Assembly: GCA_905116865.2 (NCBI GenBank)
Contig: CAJHNH020004879.1
Coordinates: 515,001-579,000 of the forward strand
DNA: 64,000 nt
Reading direction: 5' to 3'
Source: Candidula unifasciata
Lineage: Eukaryota > Mollusca > Gastropoda > Stylommatophora > Geomitridae
Made by a program: the position numbers and the translations under genes. Positions 33,966-45,155 of the stretch are shown piece by piece. How positions within the stretch are numbered: the first letter of the stretch is position 1; each line of letters opens with the position of its first letter. The notes below the pieces were generated by a model. It had not been told where the DNA came from and made no database searches. It worked only from the letters and a program-made list of their open reading frames with translations.

Positions 33966-34175
33966 GGAATTCAGATCGGCAATCCTGCGGCTGGCTGAAT
34001 GGTTAAGAACACTGGGTGCTTATGCAGAAGACCCAGTTCAAATCCTCAGTAAGGTCATGGATTCTGTTCTTTCAAGGTGGGGGAGGGAGTCTGTGTTAAC
34101 AGTAAAGTCCTCAGGCTCAAAGACCTTCACCACAAAGGTGACATATTCAGGCACTAAGTGAAAGCATTTTTTTTT
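33966..34175 (+). mobile_element. tRNA-derived SINE, family F, copy 2
   Basis: A-box TGGCTGAATGGTTAAGAACA, B-box region CAGTTCAAATCCTCAGTAAG, body GTCATGGATTCTGTTCTTTC, and TCAGGCACTAAGTGAAAGCA before a T-run. The head is a class II (Ser/Leu-like) tRNA shape. A 97-codon frame across it is not a gene. Confidence 0.7.
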
Positions 34176-34865
34176 CTTAGTAATCCTGTGTGAAGTCAAA
34201 CAAAATTATCATGTAGTTAATCTAAGACTTATCTGATGAGCTGTACAGTGTAAAAATGTACAATGTGATTTGTGTACATCAGCTAAAAGGATTTATTCAG
34301 CAACTGACATTCAGTGCAGTTTCCACTGGCACAGGAATGGAGAGATTATGGGTGTCACACTATCTGTCGCGAAGTTGGATCTGTTAATAACCAAATGAAC
34401 AGCTAAAAGGATAAACTTTTGTGTTTCTTTTCATGTTGGTGTAATTTCTGCAGTATGCCTGTGGTGTGGTATAACAAAATATGCCAGGCAAAATTCTGTG
34501 TGTGGTATTATTTCAACAGAAATTCAGTTCAGTGGTAACAATTCAGTTCACTGGTAATAATTCAGTTCATGACGATTTAATGGGGAAAAAATGGATAGAA
34601 AGCTTACATACGGACAGCAGATGGGCCAAAAATAGGTATTACTGTACTGTTCCAAGCCGTACAAGTCAAATATTATTGGCAATAGGAACTTTTGTGGCAA
34701 CGTCAATCTTAGAAATCAATCTACAGAAATATTTTTCTAGCAAGTTAATTGTCTTTCCGGAGACAATATACTCAAGTGTCTATGACTTTGTTACCTTTGT
34801 TACAATAACTATAGAAGTAAATCTGAGCTTGTAAAATGCTACAGAAAAGTTTTTGTGGATCAAGA
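34176..34865. other. No gene; unassigned 117-codon frame
   Basis: A plus-strand frame at 34481-34834 has no recognised domain and low-complexity Ser/Val/Ile composition. Confidence 0.4.
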
Positions 34866-35275
34866 AGAAGAATATGGTGGAAACTCTGGATACGAGTTAC
34901 CTGGATATGAGTTTTTATGAGGTCTTGATCACATGAATATGAGAAGTTCAAGATATGAGGTCAGGATCACCTGGATACGAGTTGTTAAAGATTTGGGGCC
35001 AGGATTACCTTGATATGATTTGTTCAGGATTACCTGCATACCAGTTGTCAAAGATATGAGGTCAGGATTACCTGCACACCAGTTGTCAAAGATATGAGGT
35101 CAGGATTACCTGCACACCAGTTGTTAAAGATATGAGGTCAGGATTACCTTGATACAAGGTGTAAAAGATATGAGGTCAGGATTAACTTGATACAAGGTGT
35201 AAAAGATATGAGGTCAGGATCACCTTGATATTACTTGTTAAAGATATGGGGTCAGGATTACTGATTAATTTTGCC
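34866..35275. repeat. ~38-bp minisatellite, about 10 copies
   Basis: Units contain AAGATATGAGGTCAGGATTA and CCTGCACACCAGTTGT or CCTTGATACAAGGTGT. Two alternative second halves define subtypes. Confidence 0.85.
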
Positions 35276-35722
35276 CCAGAAAACGAGGCAAAATCTAGGA
35301 TGCTAGCTGGGAAGGCCAAAATCAGAGAGGAAAATAACAATTAAGTGTTAGTGTTACAAATCTCTTCCTTCCACACACACCTGCTTAACCATCGTCGCCT
35401 GACCTCGAAAGTCATTTTCTGAATGCTTCTTCATGTACAATACAAGTTTACAATTTTGTTTCAGTTTTGCGTTTTAAAAGATTTATTACTGTTAGCAATG
35501 CAGCTAATATGATAGACAGACATAAAAAGAAACTAATGAAGTTTTTTTTTGGGGGAGGGGGGGGGGGAAAGAGTTGGTGAGGGAGCTGAAACAAATTACA
35601 ACTGTTTACATTAATTATAATGGGTAACAAGTTTTTAAGATATGAATTATTTACCAAATGAGCTCATTCATGGAACAGATTAAATTTGTATCTCAAGGTT
35701 CCACTGTACTGATCTTCTAGAA
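35276..35722. other. No gene; poly(G) tract at 35551-35566
   Basis: Unassigned, with GGGGGAGGGGGGGGGGAAA. Confidence 0.45.
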
Positions 35723-35800
35723 CAGTGGTTCTAACTGGTGGTCCGCGGACCCCTTTAACAAATTTAAGGGTTCTGTGACATCCTTCACAAAATAAAACAC
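35723..35800 (+). mobile_element. hAT MITE end
   Basis: CAGTGGTTCTAACTGGTGGT and CCGCGGACCCCTTTAACA are typical of a hAT terminal inverted repeat. The preceding TTCTAGAA fits the 8-bp hAT target pattern. The other end is not found; a 26-nt poly(C) tract follows at about 35801-35826. Confidence 0.6.
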
Positions 35801-35884
35801 CCCCCCCCCCCCCCCCCCCCCCCCCCCAAAAAAAATCCCTTAATTCTCTTGTGTTTGTGATTCCTCTTTTTCTTTTTTGCATTC

Positions 35885-36180
35885 GGCTTTGTGTGCTCTG
35901 GTCAGACCATCTGGTGGGTTGCCTCTTTGAATTTGCATGTCAGCTGCAGGTCCTGCATTGTTTTCCCATAACTTGCTCTACACACTTTGCTCTTGAGGCT
36001 AGGTGTCTTTTCGAAGTTGTAGGTAGAGTGGGCAGGTCTGCAGAATGTGCTCAGGTGTTTGTGGTACCATCTAGCATGCACACTTTGGGAGACTGTACGG
36101 TCTTTATTTTATGCATGTGGTAGTTGAGCCTGCAGTGTCCTGTCCTGGACAGAAAATTGTATATCGTTTGCGATTCTAAT
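35885..36180 (-). mobile_element. LINE remnant, RNase H-like C-terminal region
   Basis: Minus-strand reading gives SRTGHCRLNYHMHK and, after shifts, EHILQTCPLYLQLRKDT. The pair RTGHxRLNxHMxK ... C-x-C ... EHILQTCP is the familiar C-terminal signature of RNase H-bearing non-LTR elements. Broken by stops. Confidence 0.82.
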
Positions 36181-36244
36181 ATAGATTTACTGTTTTTTTG
36201 GTTCTATATAACTATTACAAAGTATGGGATCCATGGCATACCTT

Positions 36245-36405
36245 TGAAATAAGATAAGTGTGTGGCTTAGGCGTTGTGAACAAGCTTCATAATGCCTGGG
36301 GTGCCGGGTTTGATACGGCAAACTACTGAATGTAAAATACACCTTGAAAAATCACAACAGCCAAAAAAATTCTGGTGTTGGTTTTGCAACTTCCTCTCTC
36401 TCACA
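36245..36405 (+). mobile_element. SINE family B, internally deleted copy
   Basis: TGTGGCTTAGGCGTTGTGAA, TGCCGGGTTTGATACGGCAA, then directly AACTACTGAATGTAAAATAC: the middle third is missing. Ends GGTTTTGCAACTTCC. Confidence 0.7.
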
Positions 36406-36409
36406 CTAA

Positions 36410-36605
36410 TTGTACCCCACCAGGACATCACACAAGTGATAAACACCCGGTAATACAAAGAGCCATCATGCGGATGAGGATCCCCCGTGGAAAGGTCCCA
36501 GAAACCCCCTTTAAGACGTTAGACCATATTTATGGCCCTGCTATATTCAGGGCCCTCGGCAAAAGCCAGAGAGGGGCTTCAAATAACAAAAAATTGCATC
36601 CCACA
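36410..36605 (-). mobile_element. Family C copy
   Basis: CCCCACCAGGACATCACACA, GTGATAAACACCCGGTAATA, GGATCCCCCGTGGAAAGGTC and GGCAAAAGCCAGAGAGGGGC. The adjacent CAACATCCTGTAAAGGATAG at 36632 looks like the 3' end of the preceding SINE B, so family C probably inserted into it. Confidence 0.8.
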
Positions 36606-36805
36606 TGGAGATGACTAACTGATACTGATTGCAACATCCTGTAAAGGATAGGCTACTGACTGACTGTGGGTCTTATCTAACTGGGAAACACATTTCCAGA
36701 ATATCAACTGAACAATGGCACAAGAACAGTATCATGTCACAGAGACTAAAGGACGTACATGCTTTCCCACAGGTGTGATGGTAGTGGTGTGAACTGAACA
36801 CACCA

Positions 36806-36806
36806 C

Positions 36807-36853
<47 letters not shown>
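36806..36853. repeat. (GAT)n microsatellite
   Basis: About 15 GAT units. Confidence 0.95.
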
Positions 36854-37277
36854 CATACCTCTAGTGTGGATCTGGAAATCACCAGATTAATTTTTCTGGA
36901 ATAAATCTACGGCTGGTCACAAAATGAGATCTGTTATACTGGCATTTTTCCAAACAGTTTTTTGGACCGGTTTCATCTTACATGGTGTGATATCATATGC
37001 ACACATAATAATCTAAACACAAAACATTATTTTCATGACATAAACATTATTTGTGTAATATAAACATTAGCTTTATTTAATAAATGTTATCTTTATTACA
37101 TAAACATTAACATTATCTTCATTACATAAACAGTATCTTCAATACACAAAAATTCTCCCTGTTACATGAAGAATTTCTCCATCACATTAATATTATCACT
37201 ATTACACAGACAAATAAGAAAAAACAACCATTCACAAACAAGAAGGGACTTCAAATGAGAACATTAAACGTACGGCA
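36854..37277. repeat. Degenerate ~22-bp repeat at 37015-37200 in unassigned sequence
   Basis: Loose recurrence of ACATAAACATTAT and CTTCATTACATAAAC. Confidence 0.5.
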
Positions 37278-37421
37278 AGAAGTGTAAAAGTGGAGTACAC
37301 AGTTTCAAAACAGGGTGAGTTCTGTGACAGAATGTTCACGGCCAGCTTTGACCCAGTCCTGAATGGTCTGTCAGAGAAGTCACCTCATTTTGAAACTGTG
37401 TACTCCACTTATACACTTCCT
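37278..37421. repeat. 144-bp hairpin-forming inverted repeat, possible MITE
   Basis: Left arm 37278-37318 and right arm 37380-37421 are inverted copies, with GTGGAGTACACAGTTTCAAA perfect in both. The loop is 61 bp. No target duplication found. Confidence 0.8.
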
Positions 37422-37844
37422 GGACTAACAAACATGCATCACCAAACTGGACCTTCATTCGTTGATGAATTTCTATAAGTTTCACCCCTTCAACGATTTA
37501 AAAAAAAATTGATAATAGAATGCTCCTCCTCTTTGAAGCAAGTCAAAAGTGGGGTGGCCATCTTTAAAGTGTCAACATGACATCACTGTGTTCATCTGCA
37601 TAGTAATGTCACATGCTTAACACTCTTGACAATCTTACAGGTGACAAGAGAATGACATGGTGACTGTCATTTCGATCGCACGGTCAAGGTTTTTCATTTA
37701 AAGCCAGCTTACGTATCACTAACTGCTGGCAGGGAGCAGAGTACAGGCCCCTTTGTCCTAGCTCTCGCTGTGTAGTTTTTCAGGTCAGATTTCTGGTAGG
37801 GGCCTCTGCAGGTTATAAACCTGGACAAGCTCGTTTCTGAACTC
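37422..37844. other. No gene seen
   Basis: Unassigned. Confidence 0.4.
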
Positions 37845-38020
37845 TCACCTTCTTCTATTTACAGGCTGTAAACTTTGGTGGAAAGTTCTGGTTGTTTGTC
37901 CAACCAATTCTGGACTTTAGACATGTTCCTAAACTTGAGTTTAGCACAGATTTGGCTGACTGTATGCAAGACTACTGGTTCCTCCACTCTCAGGCAGGTG
38001 CACTCTGACTTCAGATGCAA
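37845..38020 (+). repeat. Dispersed repeat family H, copy
   Basis: GCTGTAAACTTTGGTGGAAA, GTTCTGGTTGTTTGTCCAAC, TTCTGGACTTTAGACATGTT and GCAGGTGCACTCTGACTTC. Confidence 0.7.
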
Positions 38021-39372
38021 CACCTCATCTCATACTTCTGAGTTGTAAATAGAATATGTGTGACAACACAGGGCCGTGTTTCATAATTTGAGATGTACTG
38101 GGTAGATCGGCATCAAAACCTGGGAACTCAATGGAACTTGGGAGCTATGCACCCCAAAAAATTCTTAGGGGAAACTGATCCCCAGACCCTAGAAAATGTG
38201 CATTTTGCAAATGGAGTTGAAAAGGGGGTGGGGGGGGGGGGGGGGGGGCGCTAAGTGGTTCCTACTAAACATATATAAATGGTCCCATTCTAAGAATTTG
38301 TTTATATACACTTCATATGATTTCAAATAGATTATTAGTTATTAGCCATTCGGCATACAATAATACCAATAATAATTATTATTGCACACTTATACAAGGT
38401 TATACAAGTCCCTTGAGCTTGCTCCCTTTACTTACAAGGGGGTAAAGCCTACATCAGCCCCACAAATATCTTGGTGTAAACACACCTGACTGAATATTTC
38501 TTTTTTAAATGTTTGAGTGCAAGAAGGGCAGCATTACTGCACCAGGTTTGATCCTGTATGGCTTAGCCCCTCTCTCTGCAGAGTAGCTGCCTGCTAAGAG
38601 TGTAACACCAAGCACAAAACCCTCATAGTTCCAGCAATGGCCACCTGAAATCTCTGAAACAGCTGCACTGATAAGATGAAGGGAAGAGCCGAATAGAGAA
38701 CCCTACATTTTCCAGGCAAGTGTAAACATTTATGATCAAGGCAGGTTTTAGAATCCATTGGAACATTTCCTGTGCAGAACACAATCTTTTAAAAAACCGA
38801 AATCGACCTCCTCACATGAAAGCAGCCGGCCATCTTTTTAAACTGCAAACTTGACACAACAGACTCCACAACCAAATGTACAAGAAATTCAAGATTGCAG
38901 ATTCTGAGCACCTGTAAAGGCACAGGAGAATACTAAACATGTGCTTCAGACATGCTCATTACATGCAGCAGAGAGGTCTCAGGTTGGGCAGGTTGGCATT
39001 TCAGTGGAAACCAAACTGTATGGAACAGTGAAGGATATATGCCACACCACAACCTTCACTGAGGCTGTGGCACTTCTCATCTGAAAACCATCTCAAAAGA
39101 GACCAAATAGGAGAAGGATTCCCAGGGATCTGGTAAATCTGGCATTTGGTCGGCAGTGTGGTTCTGGTATGTCCCTGGCCACCATTTTCCCGATGCACAT
39201 TTTAAGCTGGATTTTGAGTATTCAACTTTACGGTTTTGGTATTATATATATTCATAGAATGAGCTGATCCAGGCTCTACAGACCCAACATTCACTTGTCA
39301 TTTGTGATAATGTTAAGGTGTCTGGTTCTAGTTTTCCTCTGGTTTCAATATCTTTTCATATTTTTATAGCTT
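38021..39372. other. No gene recognised
   Basis: 1.3 kb with a poly(G) run at 38229-38248. Short minus-strand frames (38594-38782, 39001-39198) show no domain. Confidence 0.4.
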
Positions 39373-39383
39373 CAATGCACTTT

Positions 39384-39614
39384 GTCGGCTCTTTGGCTAA
39401 GTCGATGCAAACGCTTCGTAATACCGGGATGCCGGGTTCGATCCCAGCTGTGGGCCATGCGCCTTGCGTTAGTTTCGAAAGTGGTATCAAGGAAGCCTAC
39501 CGCCAAGAAAGCAATGGCAAACTACTGGACGTAAATTTGCCTAGAAAAATCACACAACAGCCAGAAAGTGATGGGGCTGGTTCTGCAACGTCCTGTAAAG
39601 GATACACAACTAGC
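39384..39614 (+). mobile_element. SINE family B, full copy with 11-bp target-site duplication
   Basis: CAATGCACTTT lies at 39373-39383 and 39615-39625. Head GTCGGCTCTTTGGCTAAGTC, B-box GGGTTCGATCCC, body GGCAAACTACTGGACG, 3' end CCTGTAAAGGATACACAACT. Confidence 0.92.
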
Positions 39615-39794
39615 CAATGCACTTTATTTATTCTACCTCTCACAAGTTTCCAGCCCCAACAGGACTCCTAATATCTGTTGGTGCCTGTTGAATTCATCTC
39701 TACTGCACTGTTTCATATTAGCATTTTAAGTGATCATGAGAATTCTTGTTTGTATTTGTGGCACTGTCTATTTATGCCACTAAAAGTCTATGGT

Positions 39795-40275
39795 TAAGCG
39801 CCAGCAAGGAAATCCAAATTAAAATGTTGAGAGCATGCATCTTCCCTGTAGCAATATATGGATGTGAGTCGTGAACTATCTCCCAGTCCTCAAGAAAACA
39901 GGGGCTTTTCAGCTGAAATTCTCTAGAAAGATTCTCAGAATACCATGGACAAAGAAGAAAAGAAGTAATGACATCTGAAAAGATCTGGACATCGAGGAAG
40001 ATTGGCTAATAAACAGCATCTTGTATTGGAAGCTAAAATATTCTGGTCATATAATGCGGCATAGCAAACTAGAAAAAATAATAGCAGGTGGCATGGTACC
40101 AGGAAGGAGGGGCAGGGGCTGTCCAACACGAAGATAGCAGATGATAATGTCAGTAACTCTTTGAATATGAAAGTACACGAGGCAGGAGAGCTGGCGAGAG
40201 ACCATCAAGTTTCTTTCAGGCAAACCGTGATGAAAGCGACCTTAAAAAAAAAACCTGCTACATGATGATGATGAT
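39795..40275 (+). mobile_element. LINE ORF2 C-terminal remnant with (ATG)n-type tail
   Basis: Reads IKMLRACIFPVAIYGCES, then after a stop KILRIPWTKKRSNDI, DLDIEEDWLINSILYWKLKY, SGHIMRHSKLEKIIAGGMVP and GRRGRGCPTRR. Then non-coding sequence to AACCTGCTACATGATGATG. Same family as the LINE at 22130-22745. Confidence 0.88.
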
Positions 40276-40547
40276 GTACATTTATGTAATGTGCTGATGA
40301 AGGCTCTTTAGCCGCAATGTTCATTTGCCATTTGTGTTTATGATAGTGTCAAGCTGACTGGTTCTACTTTTTGCTTGTTCTGATATCTTTTCATGATATT
40401 CTAGGCAGGTAACTTTCAAATATCTACCTCGATGGAGACTTGAAACTACGATATGTCAGGTGGAAGGTTTAATAGTGATATTCAGTTTGCGTTTATGACT
40501 ATTCACAGTCAGCTTGAAATTCAAATTCAACATGTTTTAATGATTTA

Positions 40548-41175
40548 AAAAAATGTATTAACAATCAACTTGTTTCTGCGCCCCAGAATTAACTTACAAC
40601 TATGTGACAAAAGTAACAATCAACTTGTTTCTGCGCCCCAGAATTAACTTACATCTATGTGACAAAAGTAACAATCAACTTGTTTCTGCGCCCCAGAATT
40701 AACTTACATCTATGTGACAAAAGTAACAATCAACTTGTTTCTGCGCCCCAGAATTAACTTACATCTATGTGACAAAAGTAACAATCAATTGTTTCTGCGC
40801 CCAGAATTAACTTACATTTATGTGACAAAAGTAACAATCAACTTGTTTCTGCGCCCCAGAATTAACTTACATCTATGTGACAAAAGTAACAATCAACTTG
40901 TTTCTGCGCCCCCAGAATTAACTTTACATCTATGTGACAAAGAGTAACAATCAACTTGTTTCTGCGCCCCAGATTAACTACATCTATGTGACAAAAAGTA
41001 AACAATCAACTTGTTTCTGCGCCCCAGAATTAACTTACATCTATGTGACAAAAGTAACAATCAACTTGTTTCTGCGCCCCAGAATTAACTTACATCTATG
41101 TGACAAAAGTAACAATCAACTTGTTTCTGCGCCCCAGAATTAACTTACATCTATGTGACAAAAGCAACAATCAAC
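40548..41175. repeat. 55-bp minisatellite, about 11 copies
   Basis: Units carry AACAATCAACTTGTTTCTGC, GCCCCAGAATTAACTTACAT and CTATGTGACAAAAGT. Units are near-identical except for single-base indels clustered at 40790-41000. Confidence 0.93.
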
Positions 41176-41884
41176 TGGCTAGAGTCTTTTTCCAATGACA
41201 TAACAATGATGAAATGTATTCTGACTGTTGACCACTGCACAACAGTCACTGAAGTGATGCAATCTTTTCTCAACTCTTTTAGTCCCAACAGAACTTTGCA
41301 ACAAGTTGCCCAAAAGGATCACTAATTATAATAAAACAATCCATAATTATTATGTTCAAAATGGCAGCATAAAATGCACTGGATTTAAAATATTTGGCCA
41401 GATATCTTTAGTAGGCTCAAACTAAATACAAAATATATAATTACACACCATGTCTTGTTTGATACATAAAAACAGCAGATGAGTATGCACAGTGCATTTC
41501 TAGGGATAGAAGGCGTTATGAATACATTCTCTGAAGAGCCTACAAATTATATTTCATCAAATTCTCCAGTAGACAAAGAAAATTGAGAACCCTTAAGACT
41601 GTCACTTTAACATGAAATATGCATTTACTGGCACTCACTGAAAACAAACAGAGAGAAGCTCACACCAGGTTAGACATTCGATAACAAGGTAACAGAAAAA
41701 ACCCAGCATAAACACACTGGTTTCAAACCTGCCCTCCCAGATGGAGCCACTATTTCAACACAAATACACCTGTACTGTCTAGTTGTTAGATTAAATCTGT
41801 CGGCCACAAATGACACACCATGTGTATTGGATATTACTCAAGTGCACCAATCAACTCATTTTGTGCATTTGTACATCTTAAGTT
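41176..41884. other. No gene seen
   Basis: Unassigned sequence between arrays. Confidence 0.4.
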
Positions 41885-42460
41885 AGGTCAGGCAAATTAA
41901 ATCAATCCAACAATACAAGTCACCCACAGTGTGCTGTGTACTTGGACCCTAGGGATGCAATACACCCATGTGTACCAGTCAACATGCTGCGTATATCTGT
42001 ACATCTTAAGTCAGGCAAACTAAATCAATCCAACAATACAAGTCACCCACAGTTTGCTGTGTACCTGGACCCTAGGGATGCAATACACCCATGTGTACCA
42101 GTCAACATGCTGTGTATATCTGTACATCTTAAGTCAGGCAAACTAAATCAATCCAACAATACAAGTCACCCACAGTGTGCTGTGTACCTGGACCCTAGGG
42201 ATGCAATATACCTAGGTGTACCAGTCAGCATGGTTTGTATATTTGTACATCTTATTTCAGGCAAACCGAACAGTTCAAGTCACCCACAGTGCTGTGTACC
42301 TGGACCCTAGGGATGCAATATACCTAGGTGTACCAGTCAACATGGTTTGTATATTTGTACATCTTATTTCAGGCAAACCGAACAGTTCAAGTCACCCACA
42401 GTGTGCTGTGTATTTGGACCATAGGGATGCAATACACCCATACTTTTGTTGCCATCATTA
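41885..42460. repeat. ~100-125-bp tandem repeat, about 5 copies
   Basis: Each copy has CAAGTCACCCACAGTGTGCT, GGACCCTAGGGATGCAATA, GTACCAGTCAACATG and TTTGTACATCTTA. The last copies lost a CAATCCAACAATA segment. Frames across it reflect the repeats. Confidence 0.9.
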
Positions 42461-42639
42461 CTGCTTCAGTTAGGCACCAGCCACGGAATTCTGCGTCTGA
42501 AAGAGTTAACCCCCCCCCCCCTGTATTTCTGACTGAAGATGTTATGTGGTGGTGGTGGTCATCATGTCTGTTACTATCTTTGTTTCACCTATACTTCTAC
42601 ACTGTCCGGTCTAACACAATCCGTTCAAGTTTCTGTGAC
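42461..42639. other. Unassigned, with a short poly(C) run
   Basis: Poly(C) at 42511-42521 and a (TGG)n patch at 42546-42560. Confidence 0.5.
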
Positions 42640-43900
42640 AGTCCATGACACGTTGAAGTGTCCCTGCCTTCTCTCTCACCTGTACTGTCCAGTCTAATAC
42701 ATTCTGCCCAAGTCTGTCTGACAGTCCATGTCCTGTTGAAGTGTCCCTGCCTTCTCTCTCACCCATACTGTCCAGTCTAATACATTCTGTCCAAGTCTGT
42801 CTGTCTGACAGTCCATGTCCTGTTGAAGTATACCTGCCTTCTCTCTCACCCGTACTGTCCAGTCTGATACATTCTGCCCAAGTCTGTCTGACAGTCCATG
42901 TCCTGTTGAAGTGTCCCTGCCTTCTCTCTCACCTGTACTGTCCAGTCTGATACATTCTGTCCAAGTTTGTCTGACAGTCCATGTCCTGTTGAAGTGTCCC
43001 TGCCTTCTCTCTTACCCGTACTGTCCAGTCTAATACATTCTGCCCAAGTCTGTCTGTCTGACAGTCCATGTCCCGTTGAAGTGTTCCTGCCTTCTCTCTC
43101 ACCAGTACTGTCCAGTCTAATACATTCTGTCCTAGTTTGTCTGACAGTCCATGTCCTGTTGAAGTGTCCCTGCCTTCTCTCTCACCCGTACTGTCTAGTC
43201 TAATACATTCTGCCCAAGTCTGTCTGACAGTCCGTGTCCTGTTGAAGTGTCCCTGCCTTCTCTCTCACCTGTACTGTCCAGTCTAATACATTCTGCCCAA
43301 GTCTGTCTGTCTGACAGTCCATGTCCCGTTGAAGTGTCCCTGCCTTCTCTCTCACCTGTACTGTCCAGTCTAATACATTCTGTCCAAGTTTGTCTGACAG
43401 TCCATGTCCTGTTGAAGTGTCCCTGCCTTCTCTCTCACCCGTACTGTCTAGTCTAATACATTCTGCCCAAGTCTGTCTGACAGTCCGTGTCCCGTTGAAG
43501 TGTCCCTGCCTTCTCTCTCATCTGTACTGTCCAGTCTGATACATTCTGTCCAAGTTTGTCTGACAGTCCGTGTCCTGTTGAAGTGTCCCTGCCTTCTCTC
43601 TCACCCGTACTGTTCAGTCTAATACATTCTGCCCAAGTCTTATCAGACTTGGGCATAATGTACCTGCCTTCTCTTTTTCTCTCTCCTCTAATGTCCAGTC
43701 TAATATATCCTGTTCAAGTTTGTCTGACAGCCCATGTCATGCTGTAGTGTCCCTACCTTCCCTCTCCTCTACTGTCAAGTTAAATACATTTTGTCTGACA
43801 GTTCATGTCATGTTGTAGCGTCCATGCCTTCTCTCTCTCTCTCTCTCTCCTGTACTGTCCAGTTCAATACACTCTGTTCATCTGACAGTCCATATCATGT
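42640..43900. repeat. ~83-bp minisatellite, about 15 copies
   Basis: Units carry GTGTCCCTGCCTTCTCTCTC, ACTGTCCAGTCTAATACATT, CTGCCCAAGTCTGTCTGACA and GTCCATGTCCTGTTGAA. Some units have an extra TGTC. The right edge (43640-43900) is decayed. Confidence 0.93.
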
Positions 43901-44394
43901 GAAAGTGGTCATCACAGACAAACTAGAGGGCAGTCAGAAACATGGGAAACTCCATAAGTTTGTACATGTCGCTTATTCAAGCTAAGTGACATTTGGCATA
44001 TGCTAAATTTTTCGACTATATTATGAAAGGCCTTAACAAGCCTGAAAGAAAACATAAGAAATAAATAAGAGAAATGTGTCAGTGATTATATAAATTTATC
44101 CCATCTCTACAAATGCAAACAATGATTAATTTAATATGTAAACAACCTTACCTAAGACAGGCAAGCCGACAGAAACTAGATAGTTTCAATTTACAGTACA
44201 GAATTAAAAGAAATGAAATTCACAAGACACATTGGGAAATATGTGGAAGGATATTTGAAAACTATCCAGCATTACCAGAAAAAGTAGAAGAAACTCCTTA
44301 GATAGGATTATTTTAATCAAACTCTAGCATTACCAGAAATATGCCAGATTTCAGACAACTTGTTGGAATCATAAAGAAAATATCTTAATCTTAA
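43901..44394. other. No gene; possible 3' flank of the kinase gene
   Basis: On the minus strand this lies downstream of the kinase stop codon. ATTAAA motifs near 44127 and 44310 are possible variant poly(A) signals, but AATAAA was not found. Weak. Confidence 0.3.
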
Positions 44395-44960
44395 TGTTCC
44401 AAACAATCAGCTGAAAACTGTCAGCTGAAAAATATCTGTCAAGTGAAGAAAATATCTGTGAAATGAAAACTGTCTGTCAACTGCAAACTGTCTGTCAACT
44501 GCAAACTGTCTGTCAACTGAAAACTGTCTGTCAACTGAAAACTGTCTGTCAACTGAAAACTGTTAACTGTCAGCTGAAAACTGTCAACTGAAAACTGTCA
44601 ACTGAAAACTGTCAACTGAAAACTGTCAACTGAAAACTGACAGCTGAAAACTATCAGCTGAAAACTGTCAACTGAAAACTGTCAGCTGAAAACTGTCAAT
44701 CTACTGAAAACTGTCAGCTGAAAACTGTCAATCAACTGAAAACTGTCTGTCAACAGAAAACTGTCAGCTGAAAACTGTCAATCAACTGAAAACTGTCTGT
44801 TAACTGAAAACTGTCCATCAACTGAAAACTGTCTTTTAACTGAAAATTGTGGGCTGAGAACAATCAGCTAAAAACTGTCCATCAACTGAAAACTGTCCAT
44901 CAACTGAAAACTGTTGGCTGAGAACAATCAGCTGAAAACTGTCAGCTGAGAACTGGACAA
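44395..44960. repeat. 14-bp minisatellite (CTGTCAACTGAAAA)
   Basis: Dozens of units alternating CAACTGAAAACTGT, CAGCTGAAAACTGT and CTGTCTGTCAACTGAAAA forms. It lies just beyond the kinase stop codon on the minus strand, so it may be within the 3' UTR if the transcript extends that far. Confidence 0.92.
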
Positions 44961-45089
44961 TGTGAAAGAAGCTGCCCAGGTAGGATACTGGCCACAAAGG
45001 ATATGAACGATGCCTGTGTCTGTGACCAACCAGACGCTAGATCTCCTCCAACCACCTGCTCCCACGATAGATCAGAAGGTCATGTCAGA

Positions 45090-45155
45090 TCAGCTTGCCA
45101 ATTTGTTGGAATTCGCAATTGATTCTTTCTGTCTCTCAACCAGGTCTTTGAAGAT
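45090..45155 (-). CDS. ITPK: ITPK terminal exon
   Basis: 66 nt including [23 protein letters not shown] then S. Acceptor TTGTTTCAG. The length and position match the short C-terminal tail of family members. Confidence 0.88.
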   Translation of the reverse strand: MFKDLVERQKESIANSNKLAS

